Part shown: one piece after another, positions 51,064 to 60,710 of the stretch
How positions within the stretch are numbered: the stretch's first letter is position 1
How the letters are laid out: each line of letters starts with the position of its first letter
Origin: Eilatimonas milleporae
GTDB lineage: Bacteria; Pseudomonadota; Alphaproteobacteria; Sphingomonadales; Kordiimonadaceae
Assembly (NCBI RefSeq): GCF_003688555.1
Contig: NZ_REFR01000013.1
Coordinates: forward strand, 186,001 to 250,000
Direction of reading: 5' to 3'
Length of the DNA: 64,000 nt
Position numbers and translations under genes: made by a program
Notes under the pieces: generated by a model
Databases searched by the model: none
The model's input: only the letters and a program-made list of their open reading frames with translations
Told to the model about the DNA's origin: nothing

Positions 51064-51885
51064 ATGACATCGATGCACTCCCGCCTTTCACTGGCCGGCC
51101 TTGCCTGCGCGCTGTTCCTGCAGGCCTGCGCCACCGTTCCGGAAGACAGCGTCCAGGCCGGGGTTCCCGACCCGTATGAAGGGTTCAACCGCGCCATGTT
51201 CAGCGTCAACCAGACGCTGGACCAGAATGTTTTCCGCCCCGGCATCAAAGGCTACCGCGCCGTCGTGCCCGAGCCGGTGCGCGACGGCATCTCCAATGTC
51301 GCCCGAAACCTGACGGAACCCTGGACCTTCGTGAACGATCTGCTACAGGGCAAACCGGGCCGGGCCGGCACGACGCTGGGCCGGTTTCTTCTGAACACCG
51401 TTTTCGGCCTGGGCGGTATTTTCAAGGCGACCGATTCCATGGGGATTGAATATCACCGGGAGGATTTCGGCCAGACGCTCGCCGTCTGGGGGGTGGATCA
51501 GGGGCCGTATCTGGTTCTGCCGCTGTTGGGTCCATCCAGCATCCGTGACCTGACAGGCTTCACCGCCAGCGTCTTCGGCGACCCGGCCCTCATTGCCATA
51601 GACCGGGCCGATGTGGAGGGCCTGCAACTGGGCTGGTTCGGCGTCAACGCCCTCGTCACCCGCAACAACATCCACGACGCCCTCAACCAGCTGTATCTGG
51701 AAGACGACCCGTACGTCTTTGCCCGCTCCGCCTACCGGCAGCGCCGCGCCTTCCTGATCCGCGACGGCAAACCCATCGTGGACGAGGACGCCGAGGACAT
51801 TTTCGACGACCTGGACGACGAAGACTGGGAGGACCCGCCCGCACCGGCGGAAGAGGACGGCAGCAATCCCCTTCCGTCGGAATAA
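51064..51885 (+). CDS. mlaA: MlaA/VacJ family outer membrane lipoprotein
   Basis: 273 residues from ATG 51064 (GAGGG upstream); an earlier start (50932) would remove the signal from the N-terminus. Lipobox LQAC at about residue 21 (CALFLQAC) makes a lipoprotein. Then DPYEGFNRAMFSVNQTLDQNVFRPGIKGYRAVVPEPVRDGISNVARNLTEPWTFVNDLLQGK and GLGGIFKATDSMGIEYHREDFGQTLAVWGVDQGPYLVLPLLGPSSIRD, the MlaA fold. It removes misplaced phospholipids from the outer leaflet with MlaFEDBC, which are not in the window. The C-terminal 30 residues are acidic. Divergent from the metH operon. Confidence 0.95.
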   Translation: MTSMHSRLSLAGLACALFLQACATVPEDSVQAGVPDPYEGFNRAMFSVNQTLDQNVFRPGIKGYRAVVPEPVRDGISNVARNLTEPWTFVNDLLQGKPGRAGTTLGRFLLNTVFGLGGIFKATDSMGIEYHREDFGQTLAVWGVDQGPYLVLPLLGPSSIRDLTGFTASVFGDPALIAIDRADVEGLQLGWFGVNALVTRNNIHDALNQLYLEDDPYVFARSAYRQRRAFLIRDGKPIVDEDAEDIFDDLDDEDWEDPPAPAEEDGSNPLPSE

Positions 51886-51941
51886 ACGGTCTCACTTTCT
51901 CCGGGCCGTAAGCCTGCTAGCCGGGTCCGCGACGCCTGACT

Positions 51942-52012
51942 GAAAAAAACGGCCGCCCCGCTCCCTTGCCGGAACCTTAAGACCGGAAGGGATGCGGGGC
52001 GGCCGGATTTTT
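51942..52012. terminator. Bidirectional terminator between mlaA and ettA
   Basis: CGGCCGCCCCGC (51950-51961) pairs with GCGGGGCGGCCG (51994-52005), and TCCCTT/AAGGGA extends the stem. It is preceded by a run of A (51943-51949) and followed by ATTTTT, so it ends transcripts from both sides (mlaA on plus, ettA on minus). Confidence 0.9.
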
Positions 52013-52056
52013 AGACACACGCAGCGCCTACGAAACGGCAGGGCCGTTCACAGGAA

Positions 52057-52122
52057 GCTCACGGGTGCCACATAGCTCATAGCTGCCAGAACTCAAAGCT
52101 GTCAGAGCTCACAAGTGCCAGG
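52057..52122. repeat. Degenerate 16-18-bp tandem repeat downstream of ettA
   Basis: Four diverged units of the form GCTCAxxxGTGCCAGx (GCTCACGGGTGCCACA, GCTCATAGCTGCCAGA, CTCAAAGCTGTCAGA, GCTCACAAGTGCCAGG). It lies between the terminator and the end of ettA, noncoding. Confidence 0.6.
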
Positions 52123-52130
52123 CGCGGCTT

Positions 52131-53801
52131 CTAACGCTCGAACTTGCGGAACTTGATGCGATGCGGCTGGTCCGCATCGGCACCGAGACGGCGCTTCTTG
52201 TCTTCCTCATAGGCTTCGAAATTGCCTTCGAACCATTCCACATGGCTGTCGCCCTCAAAGGCCAGGATATGGGTCGCCAGACGGTCGAGGAAAAAGCGGT
52301 CGTGGCTGATGACCACGGCGCAGCCGGCGAAACTTTCCAGCGCTTCCTCGAGCGCGGACAGGGTTTCCACGTCCAGATCGTTGGTCGGTTCGTCCAACAG
52401 CAGCACATTGCCGCCTTCCTTCAGCATCTTGGCCAGATGGACCCGGTTGCGTTCCCCGCCCGACAGCAGGCCGACCTTTTTCTGCTGGTCGCCCCCCTTG
52501 AAATTGAACGCCCCCACATAAGCGCGCGTGTTGATCTCGGTCTTGCCGAAATAGAAAACATCGTTGCCGCCCGACACTTCCTCCCAGACGGTCTTGTTGC
52601 CCTCCAGCGCGTCGCGCGACTGGTCCACATAGCCGAGCTGAACGGTGTCGCCGACCGTGATGCTGCCGTTATCCGCCGTTTCCTGTCCCGTGATCAGCTT
52701 GAACAGGGTCGACTTGCCGGCGCCGTTGGGACCGATCACGCCGACGATACCGCCCGGCGGCAGGGAAAAGCTGAGATTGTCGAACAGCAACTTGTCGCCG
52801 AAGGCCTTGGTCAGGCCCTCGGCCTCGATCACCTTGCCGCCCAGGCGTTCGGGCGGCTGGATCTTGATCTGGGCGGTGCCGGCCGCGCGTTCGCGGTTTT
52901 CATTGACCAGTTCGTCATAGGCCTTGATCCGGGCCTTGGACTTGGCCTGCCGGGCTTTCGGGCTTTGCCGGATCCAGTCCAGTTCACTCTCGATCGCCTT
53001 CTGGCGCGATTTCTCGGACCGTTCCTCCTGCGCCATGCGCTTGGCCTTGGCTTCGAGCCAGGCGGAATAATTCCCCTCGAACGGGATGCCCTGCCCCCGG
53101 TCCAGTTCCAGAACCCAGCCGACCACATTGTCGAGGAAATAGCGGTCGTGGGTCACCAGTATGACGCATCCGCCATAACTCTGGAGAAAGCGTTCCAGCC
53201 AGGCGACGGTCTCCGCGTCCAGATGGTTGGTCGGCTCGTCCAGCAGCAGCAGATTGGGCTTTTCCAGAAGCAGCTTGCACAAGGCCACGCGCCGCCGTTC
53301 CCCGCCCGACAGCTTATCCACGGACCAGTCCCCGGGCGGGCAGCGCAGCGCGTCCATCGCCACTTCGGCCTGGGATTGCAGATCCCAGGCGTCCGCCGCG
53401 TCGATTTCCTCCTGCAATTCGCCCATGCGGGTCAACAGGTCGGTATTGTCCGGGTCCATCCCGTAATCCGTGGCCACCTGGTTGAACTCATCCAGCTTGG
53501 CCTGTAATGGGGCCAGGCCTTCCATGGCATTGCCCAGGACATCCTTGGACGGGTCCAGCTGCGGTTCCTGCGGCAGATAGCCGACGCGCGCGCCCTCGGC
53601 CGCCCAGGCCTCGCCGCCATATTCGGTGTCCAGCCCGGCCATGATTTTCATCAACGTCGATTTGCCCGCACCGTTCGGGCCGATGATGGCGATTTTCGCA
53701 TCCGGCATGAAATTGAGGGAAATGCCTTTCAGAACCTCCTTGCCGCCGGGGTAGGTTTTGGTCAGCTTCTGCATCTGGAAGACATATTCGTAAGCGGCCA
53801 T
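52131..53801 (-). CDS. ettA: Energy-dependent translational throttle protein EttA (ABC-F)
   Basis: 556 residues from ATG 53801 (GAGG upstream). Two ATPase cassettes: Walker A GPNGAGKSTLMKIMAG and GPNGAGKSTLFKLITG, signatures LSGGERRRVALCKLLL and LSGGERNRVHLAKML, and DEPTNHLDAETV and DEPTNDLDVETL. Between the cassettes is the EttA linker with WIRQSPKARQAKSKARI. ABC-F protein without membrane domain; it binds the ribosome E site and gates translation by ADP/ATP ratio. Single gene. Confidence 0.97.
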   Translation of the reverse strand: MAAYEYVFQMQKLTKTYPGGKEVLKGISLNFMPDAKIAIIGPNGAGKSTLMKIMAGLDTEYGGEAWAAEGARVGYLPQEPQLDPSKDVLGNAMEGLAPLQAKLDEFNQVATDYGMDPDNTDLLTRMGELQEEIDAADAWDLQSQAEVAMDALRCPPGDWSVDKLSGGERRRVALCKLLLEKPNLLLLDEPTNHLDAETVAWLERFLQSYGGCVILVTHDRYFLDNVVGWVLELDRGQGIPFEGNYSAWLEAKAKRMAQEERSEKSRQKAIESELDWIRQSPKARQAKSKARIKAYDELVNENRERAAGTAQIKIQPPERLGGKVIEAEGLTKAFGDKLLFDNLSFSLPPGGIVGVIGPNGAGKSTLFKLITGQETADNGSITVGDTVQLGYVDQSRDALEGNKTVWEEVSGGNDVFYFGKTEINTRAYVGAFNFKGGDQQKKVGLLSGGERNRVHLAKMLKEGGNVLLLDEPTNDLDVETLSALEEALESFAGCAVVISHDRFFLDRLATHILAFEGDSHVEWFEGNFEAYEEDKKRRLGADADQPHRIKFRKFER

Positions 53802-53907
53802 GGGACCTCGTATCCTTTGACTGAAATCGTTGAACACACAGACTGTTTGCGGCTTCTGTTAGCCTGTTTGCGCCCGCCTCACAAGCGGCAGTGAAAAAGC
53901 GTTTCCG

Positions 53908-54342
53908 TCATCGCGGCTTGGGCGTGTCGAGCAGCTCGTGAACCGGCAGGTCATCGCGCGTTTCCGCCCACGGCAAACGGGTCGAGACATAGCTGTGCGA
54001 CTGCGGCTGAAAGGCGACGGGGTCGTCAAACAGCCCGATATGCAAATGGATTTCACCGGACCAGACCTCGCCTTCGAAGGCGACCGGGCTGCCGCACTCG
54101 CCGCAGAAACTGCGCGTCACCCCGGGGCTGGAGCGGAAAGCCCGCGGCCGCCCTTGAGTAAAGCGCACCTGCCCCACGGCAAACCCGACATAGGTGGCAA
54201 AGGCCGCGCTGGTCGCCTTGCGGCAGGACGGGCAGTGGCAGTGGGCGACCCATTTGGGCTCCCCCACCGCCTCAAAGGCGATGGTGCCGCACAGGCACCG
54301 TCCCCTGTGCACCACCCTGCCCTCGGTCCCATGCTCTGACAT
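53908..54342 (-). CDS. GFA-family (glutathione-dependent formaldehyde-activating-like) protein
   Basis: 144 residues from ATG 54342. Zn-binding Cys in RCLCGTIAFEA, HCHCPSCRKATSA and FCGECGSPV, the usual GFA pattern. Despite the name the family is not proven to act on formaldehyde. It lies close to two glutathione S-transferase genes on the same strand, 20 bases after the first stop, so a glutathione link is plausible. Confidence 0.92.
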   Translation of the reverse strand: MSEHGTEGRVVHRGRCLCGTIAFEAVGEPKWVAHCHCPSCRKATSAAFATYVGFAVGQVRFTQGRPRAFRSSPGVTRSFCGECGSPVAFEGEVWSGEIHLHIGLFDDPVAFQPQSHSYVSTRLPWAETRDDLPVHELLDTPKPR

Positions 54343-54362
54343 GACCGGGTGCCTTCTGGGGG

Positions 54363-55019
54363 TCAGGACGCCTGCTGGGCGCGCAGCATTTCCAGCCCCT
54401 TTTGCGCCCGCACGCGACTTTCCGCGGCCACATCCCCACGGCCCACGGTATCCATCCACGCTTTCAGCCTGGGACGGTCGCCCACGCCGGCGTCACCGAA
54501 ATGGCTGGTGAACATGTCCAGATGGAACAGAAAGGGGATCAGCGCGCAGTCCGCCAGCGTCAGACCGTCGCCGACGGCATACCCGCCGTCGTCCATGAAG
54601 CGTTCCAGATAGTCCCACGCCTTGGGCAGGTCTTCATTGACGGCCTTCAGTTTTTCGTCCTGGGTGAAGCCCCGGTTCGGCCATGTCCGTTCCACCACAG
54701 GCAGGGCGAGATACAGGTCCACCAGTCGGCAGAACAGCTTGACCCGCGCCGCCGCCATGGGGTCGGCCGGCAGCAGGGACGGCCCGTCCAGAACCGTGTC
54801 AAGATATTCGGCGATGATCTGGCTTTCGATCAGGCTGGACCCGTCGTCCAGGATCAGAAACGGGATTTTACCCACCGGGTTGTAGCCGAAATGCTCTTCC
54901 GACTTCATGTCGCACGGCATACCGCCCAGTTTGATCTGCGAAGCCGCGTCCTTCAGGTAAACCGTCAGCGCCGCACGCTCATAAAACGGGGACAGGCTGG
55001 AACCGCATAAATGCATCAT
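54363..55019 (-). CDS. Glutathione S-transferase family protein (1)
   Basis: 218 residues from ATG 55019 (AAGGAG 8 bases upstream). Thioredoxin-like N-terminal domain with CGSSLSPFYERAALTVYLKD, NPVGKIPFLILDDGSSLIESQIIAEYLD, and helical C-terminal domain with DGLTLADCALIPFLFHLD. The catalytic Ser is likely in SSLSPFYE. A tandem partner of similar length lies just before it on the strand. Confidence 0.92.
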   Translation of the reverse strand: MMHLCGSSLSPFYERAALTVYLKDAASQIKLGGMPCDMKSEEHFGYNPVGKIPFLILDDGSSLIESQIIAEYLDTVLDGPSLLPADPMAAARVKLFCRLVDLYLALPVVERTWPNRGFTQDEKLKAVNEDLPKAWDYLERFMDDGGYAVGDGLTLADCALIPFLFHLDMFTSHFGDAGVGDRPRLKAWMDTVGRGDVAAESRVRAQKGLEMLRAQQAS

Positions 55020-55045
55020 TGTGTCATCTCCTTGAGTGTAAAGAT

Positions 55046-55705
55046 TTATCCTCGGCTGGCCTTCAGCATGGCCAGTGTCCGCCCCATGCGCTCCAGCGCG
55101 CGTGCGGCGATATCGGTTTTTCCGACGGCCTCCGCCCATGCGGCCAGTTTGGGCCGCCCGGCAAAGGCATCGACACCGTACCCCTTGACGAAGGTATCAT
55201 ACTGGAACAGGAAGGGGATCAGCGCCGCGTCCGCGATCGTCCAGCGGTCGCCGACCGCCCGGCTGCACCCGCCGGGCAGAAAATGCTCCAGCTCATCCAG
55301 CGCCCTGGGAATGGCGGTCTTGACCGCGTCGTCAATGGCGGCCTCGTCCCGGCGGCCGAAAACCTCCGCCATCAGAACCGGCGAAAACGCCCGCACCACA
55401 TACAGGTCATAGAGACGCGCCGCCATATGGGCTTTCGCGGCCTCGACCGGGTCTTCCGGCGTCAGGGACGGGCCGTCGAACACGCGGTCGAAATATTCCG
55501 CGATCACCTGCCCCTCGATCAGCACCGTGCCGTCGTCCAGCATCAGATAGGGGATTTTTCCGGTCGGCGTATGTGCCAGATGGTCGGTCGAGCCCAGGCC
55601 GCCGGGCGGCATTTCCAGCCGCACCTTGTCCAGCGCGCCCTTGATATCCAGGACAATGACGGCCCGCTCGTAAAATGGTGACAGATGTGCGCCGAACAAC
55701 TTCAT
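55046..55705 (-). CDS. Glutathione S-transferase family protein (2)
   Basis: 219 residues from ATG 55705 (GAGGGAG upstream). Same two-domain pattern as its neighbour: GAHLSPFYERAVIVLDIKG, TPTGKIPYLMLDDGTVLIEGQVIAEYFDRV and DRWTIADAALIPFLFQYDTF. LSPFYERA and related blocks are shared with gene 1, so the pair is a tandem duplication. 26 bases separate them. Confidence 0.92.
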   Translation of the reverse strand: MKLFGAHLSPFYERAVIVLDIKGALDKVRLEMPPGGLGSTDHLAHTPTGKIPYLMLDDGTVLIEGQVIAEYFDRVFDGPSLTPEDPVEAAKAHMAARLYDLYVVRAFSPVLMAEVFGRRDEAAIDDAVKTAIPRALDELEHFLPGGCSRAVGDRWTIADAALIPFLFQYDTFVKGYGVDAFAGRPKLAAWAEAVGKTDIAARALERMGRTLAMLKASRG

Positions 55706-55738
55706 GGGATCTCCCTCTCTCCTGACAATCAAACCCGT

Positions 55739-56380
55739 TCAATACCCAAGTTGATGACGGGCAAGCGCAATGGCAACCCCGGCCATGATCATAAAAATGA
55801 AAAGATCAAGCAAACGCCAGACAATGCGCCGGCGGAACAGGGGGGCGGCCCTGGCGGCACCGAAGGCCAGCCCGTAAAACCACAGGGCCGAGGCCGCGCC
55901 CGCACCGGCGACAAAGGCCAGCCTGTCCATATCCTGGGTGAATTTCACGCTGACCCCGCCGATCAGGACCAGCGTGTCCAGATAGACATGCGGGTTCAGC
56001 CAGGTGAAGGCCAGTGCGTGCAGCAGTACGGTGCGCCGCCCGCCGCCACGGGCCGGACCGGCGGCGGCCTCCATCGTCGCGGAATCGATGACGCCGGGCC
56101 TCAGCGCGTTTGACAGCGTATGCAGCGCGAACCAGGTCAGAAAGGCGACGCCGCCCCACCCGACAATCTGCGACAGCAGGCCGTTCTCGGCGACAAAGCG
56201 CCCGACCCCCATGACCCCCAGCGTGATCAGTGTGAAATCGGACAGAAAGCACACCGTGGCCACCTGTGCGACGAAGCGGCGCTTCAGCCCCTGGCGCAGG
56301 ACATAGGCATTCTGCGGCCCGATCGCGACGATCAGCCCGAAAGACACCAGAAACCCTTCGACCAGGACGGACACGCTCAC
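55739..56380 (-). CDS. argO: LysE/ArgO-type amino-acid exporter
   Basis: 213 residues, six membrane helices. Begins EGFLVSFGLIVAIGPQNAYVLRQGLKRRF, the LysE/ArgO signature (GPQN), and has CFLSDFTLITLGVMGVG and FTWLNPHVYLDTLVLIGG with NPHVYLDT, all typical of ArgO. It exports arginine or lysine. Just upstream of the GST pair and downstream of the epoxide hydrolase gene, spacing 6 and 33 bases. Confidence 0.9.
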   Translation of the reverse strand: MSVSVLVEGFLVSFGLIVAIGPQNAYVLRQGLKRRFVAQVATVCFLSDFTLITLGVMGVGRFVAENGLLSQIVGWGGVAFLTWFALHTLSNALRPGVIDSATMEAAAGPARGGGRRTVLLHALAFTWLNPHVYLDTLVLIGGVSVKFTQDMDRLAFVAGAGAASALWFYGLAFGAARAAPLFRRRIVWRLLDLFIFMIMAGVAIALARHQLGY

Positions 56381-56386
56381 GCGGGT

Positions 56387-57421
56387 CTATCCGGTGATTT
56401 CATCGGCCAGCCAGTCCAGAAGGGCGTCATTGACCTCGGTCGCGCGTTCCTGCTGGCTCCAGTGGCCGCACCCGGCCAGATCGATACGGCGATAGGAATG
56501 GCAGCGTTCCTCCATGCCGTCGGCAAGATGCGGCGGGCAGGCGCGGTCCAGTTCCGCCGTGATCATGAGACAGGGCCGGGGCACACGCGGCAAGTGCCCG
56601 TCCGCGTCGACAAAGCGCGCCTGTTTCCGCCAGTTTTCCGTCAGATTGCGGTACCAGTGCAGCGGCGCGGTAAAGCCCCCTGCGCCAAACGCATCGGCAT
56701 AGACGCGCAGGTCGTCGTCCTCCATCAGCGGGGCGCCGCCCCAGCGGCTGTCATCCAGTTTCAGCAAGCCGATCAGGTCAAGGCTTTCCTCCTCGAAAGG
56801 CACGTCTTCCTTTTCCGCCCTGGCCGCTTCCTTGTCGATGGTCGCCTTGTTCGGGCGACGCATGAAAAACCGCATGGTCCGCATCGGGTCCGCGCCCAGC
56901 ACCGGTTCGCAGCGTCCCTCTTCCTGAAACTGGACGATATAGTTGTGCGCGCCCCGGCTTTGGCGAATCAGGGTCACCGGGTCCATGGGATAGTGCGGCA
57001 GCAACGGCAGGTTCAGGCCGGCATAGCCGAGAAAACGGTCGCCCGCGTAAAAAGGCAGGGCCCAAAGAACGATGGCGCCCCAGTCATGACCGACGGCGAC
57101 AGCCCTTTCGATCCCGTAATGGTCCAGGATACCCGTGACATCAGCCGTCAGCACATCCATGCCGTAGGCATCGCGACCTTCCGGCTTGTCGGACGCGCCG
57201 TACCCCCGCATGTCCGGCGCCAGACAGGGATATCCCTCGGCGCCGAGAGCCGCCATCTGCGCCCGCCAGGAATAGGCCAGTTCCGGAAACCCGTGCAGGA
57301 AAATCACCGCCGGCTTGTCCGTCGCCGCCGGCGCCGGTCCGCTTTTGTAAACCGCCAGGGTGATACCGTTCGCGCTGATTCTGTCAGGGGTCTGCCACCC
57401 GGTCGCCCACTGATCCGACAT
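56387..57421 (-). CDS. Epoxide hydrolase-like alpha/beta hydrolase
   Basis: 344 residues from ATG 57421 (GGGGGAGG upstream). HGFPELAYSWRAQM is the oxyanion HGxP motif, GHDWGAIVLWALP carries the nucleophilic Asp, and GCGHWSQQE the catalytic His. LMITAELDRACPP carries the likely acid Asp. Cap domain between 140 and 250. It would open an epoxide ring; the natural substrate is unknown. Confidence 0.9.
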   Translation of the reverse strand: MSDQWATGWQTPDRISANGITLAVYKSGPAPAATDKPAVIFLHGFPELAYSWRAQMAALGAEGYPCLAPDMRGYGASDKPEGRDAYGMDVLTADVTGILDHYGIERAVAVGHDWGAIVLWALPFYAGDRFLGYAGLNLPLLPHYPMDPVTLIRQSRGAHNYIVQFQEEGRCEPVLGADPMRTMRFFMRRPNKATIDKEAARAEKEDVPFEEESLDLIGLLKLDDSRWGGAPLMEDDDLRVYADAFGAGGFTAPLHWYRNLTENWRKQARFVDADGHLPRVPRPCLMITAELDRACPPHLADGMEERCHSYRRIDLAGCGHWSQQERATEVNDALLDWLADEITG

Positions 57422-57471
57422 GCCGTCCTCCCCCTGCCGCGGTCCGTGATGAATGGTGGCACAGCATGGCG

Positions 57472-58839
57472 TCAGGGAACCAAGGCTGCAAGGAAAAGAA
57501 GACCGGTCACGACCGGCACGAGATAACGCAGCGTTCCGTACCAGACCCGGAAACGCCACCCCTCCGCCATCGGCAGGCTTTGCCGCACCCGCAGGGCCGG
57601 CATGGCCCAGCCGACGATCAGGGCAAAGGACAGCCCGCCGAAGGGCAGAACGAAATTATTCACCCCCTCCCGGATCAGATCGAAAAACGTCATACCGTCA
57701 AAGCCCAGACCGGCCAGCGGATACACCGTCCGCCAGCCGGCAAAGGACAGCATGGTCAAGAAAGACAAGCCGAAAACCGTAAGGCCGAGAAGGACGGCCC
57801 CGGTGGGACGCTTAAGGCCCGCTTCCTGCAACCGGGCGACCCCCGGCGCCATCAGTGCAATGGCACTGGTCAGGGCCGCCACACCGAGCAGAACGAAAAA
57901 CAGCGCCGCCACCGCCGAGCCCATGGGCAACCGCGCGAACAGGGTCGGCAGCGTGATATAGACAAGGCCGGGTCCGGCCGCCGGGTCGATATCCGGTGCC
58001 GCGAAAACCAGTGGAAAAATCGCCAGGCCGGCCAGAATGGCGACAGCCAGATCCATCAGCACGATCCACAACGTCGCATTGGGCAACCTGACCTCGTCCC
58101 CCATATAGGCCCCGAAAATCATAATGCCGCCGATGCCGACGGAAACGGTGAAAAAGGCCTGTCCGACCGCCTCGAACAGCATATGGGCGGTCCAGTCAGC
58201 GGTCCGCACCCCGAACAGGAAATCGACGGCGGCGCTGAAGTCTCCGACCGTGCCGGCATAAACCGCCAGCACCGCCAGCAGCACGAACAGCAGCGGCATG
58301 AGGACCTTGGCCGTCCGCTCCAGACCGGCACGGATATCGGCGGCAATGATGACAACGCTCAGCCCGGTAAACAGCCCCGTCCACAGCGCCATGCGCCCCA
58401 CATCGGCCTTGAACGCGGCCTCATACGCCACCACCCTGTCCGGCGCCCAGCCGGAAAAGGCCCCACCGACAGCGGCCAGCGCATAGGCCAGCGCCTGCCC
58501 GGCAATGACGCTGTAATAGCTGAGGATCAGCACCGTCGCCGCGATACCGACCCAGCCGACAATGGCCCAGCGCGGGCCGCCGGTGCCCAGATGAGCCTGC
58601 AGACGGGCCAGCGCCATCGGCGGACTGCCGCGCCCTGCCCGGCCCAGCAGCAGTTCGGCCATGAAAATGGGCGCGGCTACAAAACCCAGCGCCAGAAGAT
58701 AGACGAACACAAAGCCGGCACCGCCGTTTTTACCGGCAATATAGGGAAAACCCCACACATTGCCGAGGCCGACAGCCGCCCCTGCGGTCACCAGCACAAA
58801 AGCCAGCCGGCTGGAAAAACGGTCGGGTCGTTGGCTCAA
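57472..58839 (-). CDS. Sodium-dependent transporter (NSS/SNF family)
   Basis: 455 residues, eleven or twelve helices. N-terminal RLAFVLVTAGAAVGLGNVWGFPYIAGKNGGAGFVFVYLLALG is the family motif with unwound helix 1 (GLGNVWGFPY), and GVGGIMIFGAYMGDEV and IALMAPGVA follow. It imports an amino acid with Na+. It ends 50 bases before the epoxide hydrolase start on the same strand. Confidence 0.93.
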   Translation of the reverse strand: MSQRPDRFSSRLAFVLVTAGAAVGLGNVWGFPYIAGKNGGAGFVFVYLLALGFVAAPIFMAELLLGRAGRGSPPMALARLQAHLGTGGPRWAIVGWVGIAATVLILSYYSVIAGQALAYALAAVGGAFSGWAPDRVVAYEAAFKADVGRMALWTGLFTGLSVVIIAADIRAGLERTAKVLMPLLFVLLAVLAVYAGTVGDFSAAVDFLFGVRTADWTAHMLFEAVGQAFFTVSVGIGGIMIFGAYMGDEVRLPNATLWIVLMDLAVAILAGLAIFPLVFAAPDIDPAAGPGLVYITLPTLFARLPMGSAVAALFFVLLGVAALTSAIALMAPGVARLQEAGLKRPTGAVLLGLTVFGLSFLTMLSFAGWRTVYPLAGLGFDGMTFFDLIREGVNNFVLPFGGLSFALIVGWAMPALRVRQSLPMAEGWRFRVWYGTLRYLVPVVTGLLFLAALVP

Positions 58840-59001
58840 GGGGTCTCCATGACTGCGTTGGCGATGCGATTTTTCAGGCCCTGGCCCGGAACCTTGGCAG
58901 ATTTCTCCACCCTTGTCAGCCGCGCGGCCCTACCGCACACTGCGCGCAATATTTGAACGAGATTTCGCAACACTCGGACTTCGCAATACTGGGGGGACAC
59001 G

Positions 59002-60672
59002 ATGCTGAAAACCGTTTTACGGACCACGGGCCTTGCCGTGGCCGCCAGCCTGGCGGCGGGTCTGGTCATCGTCCCAGCCGCCGGCGCACAGGACATGCGC
59101 CCCGGCGACGAAGGCATGGCGAACATCCGGCGCCTTGGCCTTGACTTCCCGCGCGAGGCCGCCCCCCGCAGCTCGGCCGAAAGCCGGGGGCCGTACAAAC
59201 GTCTGATCATCCGTGGGGCCACATTGATCGACGGCACCGGCGCGCCCCCCGCCGGCCCCGCCGACATCGTGATCGAAGGCAACCGCATCGCCGAGGTCCG
59301 TCTTGTCGGCAACCCCGGCGCCCCCATAGACGACCGCCTGCGCCCAGTGCCCGGCGATCATGAGATCGACGCCCACGGTTCCTATGTCCTGCCCGGTTTT
59401 GTCGACGCGCACGCCCATATCGGCAATGCCCTGTGGGGACTGACGGGCGAAATGCCGCCGATGGACTATATCTTCAAATTGTGGATGGGCCATGGCATCA
59501 CCTCCAGCCGCGAAGTCTCCTGCGGTCTGGGGGCGGACTACACCATCCGCCATGCCCGCAAGTCCGCGGCCAATGAGATCACGGCCCCGCGTCTGTATCC
59601 TTACTGCGCCTTTCCCACCAGCATGAAAACAGCCGATGATGCCCGCAAATGGGTACGCGGCCTGAAAAAACGCGGCGCCGACGGCATCAAGTTTTTCGGC
59701 GGCAAACCAGTGGTCCTGGAAGCCGCCTTCGACGAGGCAAAGGCACAGGGTCTGAGAACCGCCTTTCACCATGCCCAACTGTCGGTCACGCGGGTCAACG
59801 TCCTGACCAGTGCCCGCTGGGGCCTCAACTCCATGGAACACTGGTACGGCCTGCCCGAAGCCCTGTTCGAGGACCGTCAGGTTCAGGACTATCCCGACGA
59901 TTACAATTACCAGAACGAGCAGGACCGTTTCGGCGAAGCCGGGCGGCTGTGGCGCCAGGCGGCACAGCCGGGGTCGGAAAAATGGAATGCGGTGATGGAC
60001 GAGCTGCTAGCCCTGGATTTCACCATCGATCCCACCTTCACCATTTATGAAGCCAACCGCGACGTCATGCGGGCCCGCCGCGCCGACTGGCACGACGACT
60101 ACACCTATCCCTCCATGTGGCGCTTTTTCCAGCCGAACAGGATCCTCCACGGCTCCTACCATTTCAACTGGACAACCCGGCACGAGATTGACTGGAAATA
60201 CAATTACAGACGCTGGATGGAATTCGTGAACGACTACAAGAACCGTGGCGGACGGGTCACCGCGGGCTCTGATTCAGGCTTTATCTTCAAGCTCTTCGGT
60301 TTCGGCTATATCCGCGAGCTGGAGCTGCTGCAGGAAGCCGGTTTCCATCCGCTTGAAGTGATAAAATCGGCCACCCTGAACGGCGCGGAACTGATCGGCC
60401 GGGACCGCGACCTCGGGTCGGTCGAACCAGGCAAGATTGCCGATCTGGTCATTGTGGACGAAAACCCGATTGCCAACTTCAAGGTCCTGTACGGCACCGG
60501 CCACATGTATCTGAACCCCGAAACCAACACGGTGGAGCGGATCGGCGGCGTCCGCTACACCGTCAAGGACGGCATTGTCTATGACGCGGTGAAATTGCGC
60601 GACGACGTCCGCAAAATGGTGCGCGACTCCCGCGCGGCCGAGGCCGAAGCCGCCGGGCAAAACACGGACTGA
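59002..60672 (+). CDS. Exported amidohydrolase-family protein
   Basis: 556 residues from ATG 59002 (GGGGGG upstream). Signal peptide MLKTVLRTTGLAVAASLAAG and GAAGAQ-like cleavage near 30. Metal site start VDAHAHIGNALWG near 134, GADGIKFFGGKPV with the likely bridging Lys, TAFHHAQLSV and NSMEHWYG with His ligands, and TAGSDSGFIFKLFGFG with the Asp. End ELIGRDRDLGSVEPGKIADLVIVDENPI is the standard amidohydrolase tail. Substrate unknown; secreted to the periplasm. Confidence 0.9.
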   Translation: MLKTVLRTTGLAVAASLAAGLVIVPAAGAQDMRPGDEGMANIRRLGLDFPREAAPRSSAESRGPYKRLIIRGATLIDGTGAPPAGPADIVIEGNRIAEVRLVGNPGAPIDDRLRPVPGDHEIDAHGSYVLPGFVDAHAHIGNALWGLTGEMPPMDYIFKLWMGHGITSSREVSCGLGADYTIRHARKSAANEITAPRLYPYCAFPTSMKTADDARKWVRGLKKRGADGIKFFGGKPVVLEAAFDEAKAQGLRTAFHHAQLSVTRVNVLTSARWGLNSMEHWYGLPEALFEDRQVQDYPDDYNYQNEQDRFGEAGRLWRQAAQPGSEKWNAVMDELLALDFTIDPTFTIYEANRDVMRARRADWHDDYTYPSMWRFFQPNRILHGSYHFNWTTRHEIDWKYNYRRWMEFVNDYKNRGGRVTAGSDSGFIFKLFGFGYIRELELLQEAGFHPLEVIKSATLNGAELIGRDRDLGSVEPGKIADLVIVDENPIANFKVLYGTGHMYLNPETNTVERIGGVRYTVKDGIVYDAVKLRDDVRKMVRDSRAAEAEAAGQNTD

Positions 60673-60710
60673 AGTCCATCCCCGTTTCTTAGCGGCGGCC
60701 CGGCCCGCCG

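Noticed and set aside
57466-58956. 496-codon plus-strand frame over the NSS transporter
   Set aside because: Antisense shadow with Gln/Arg-rich low-complexity translation.
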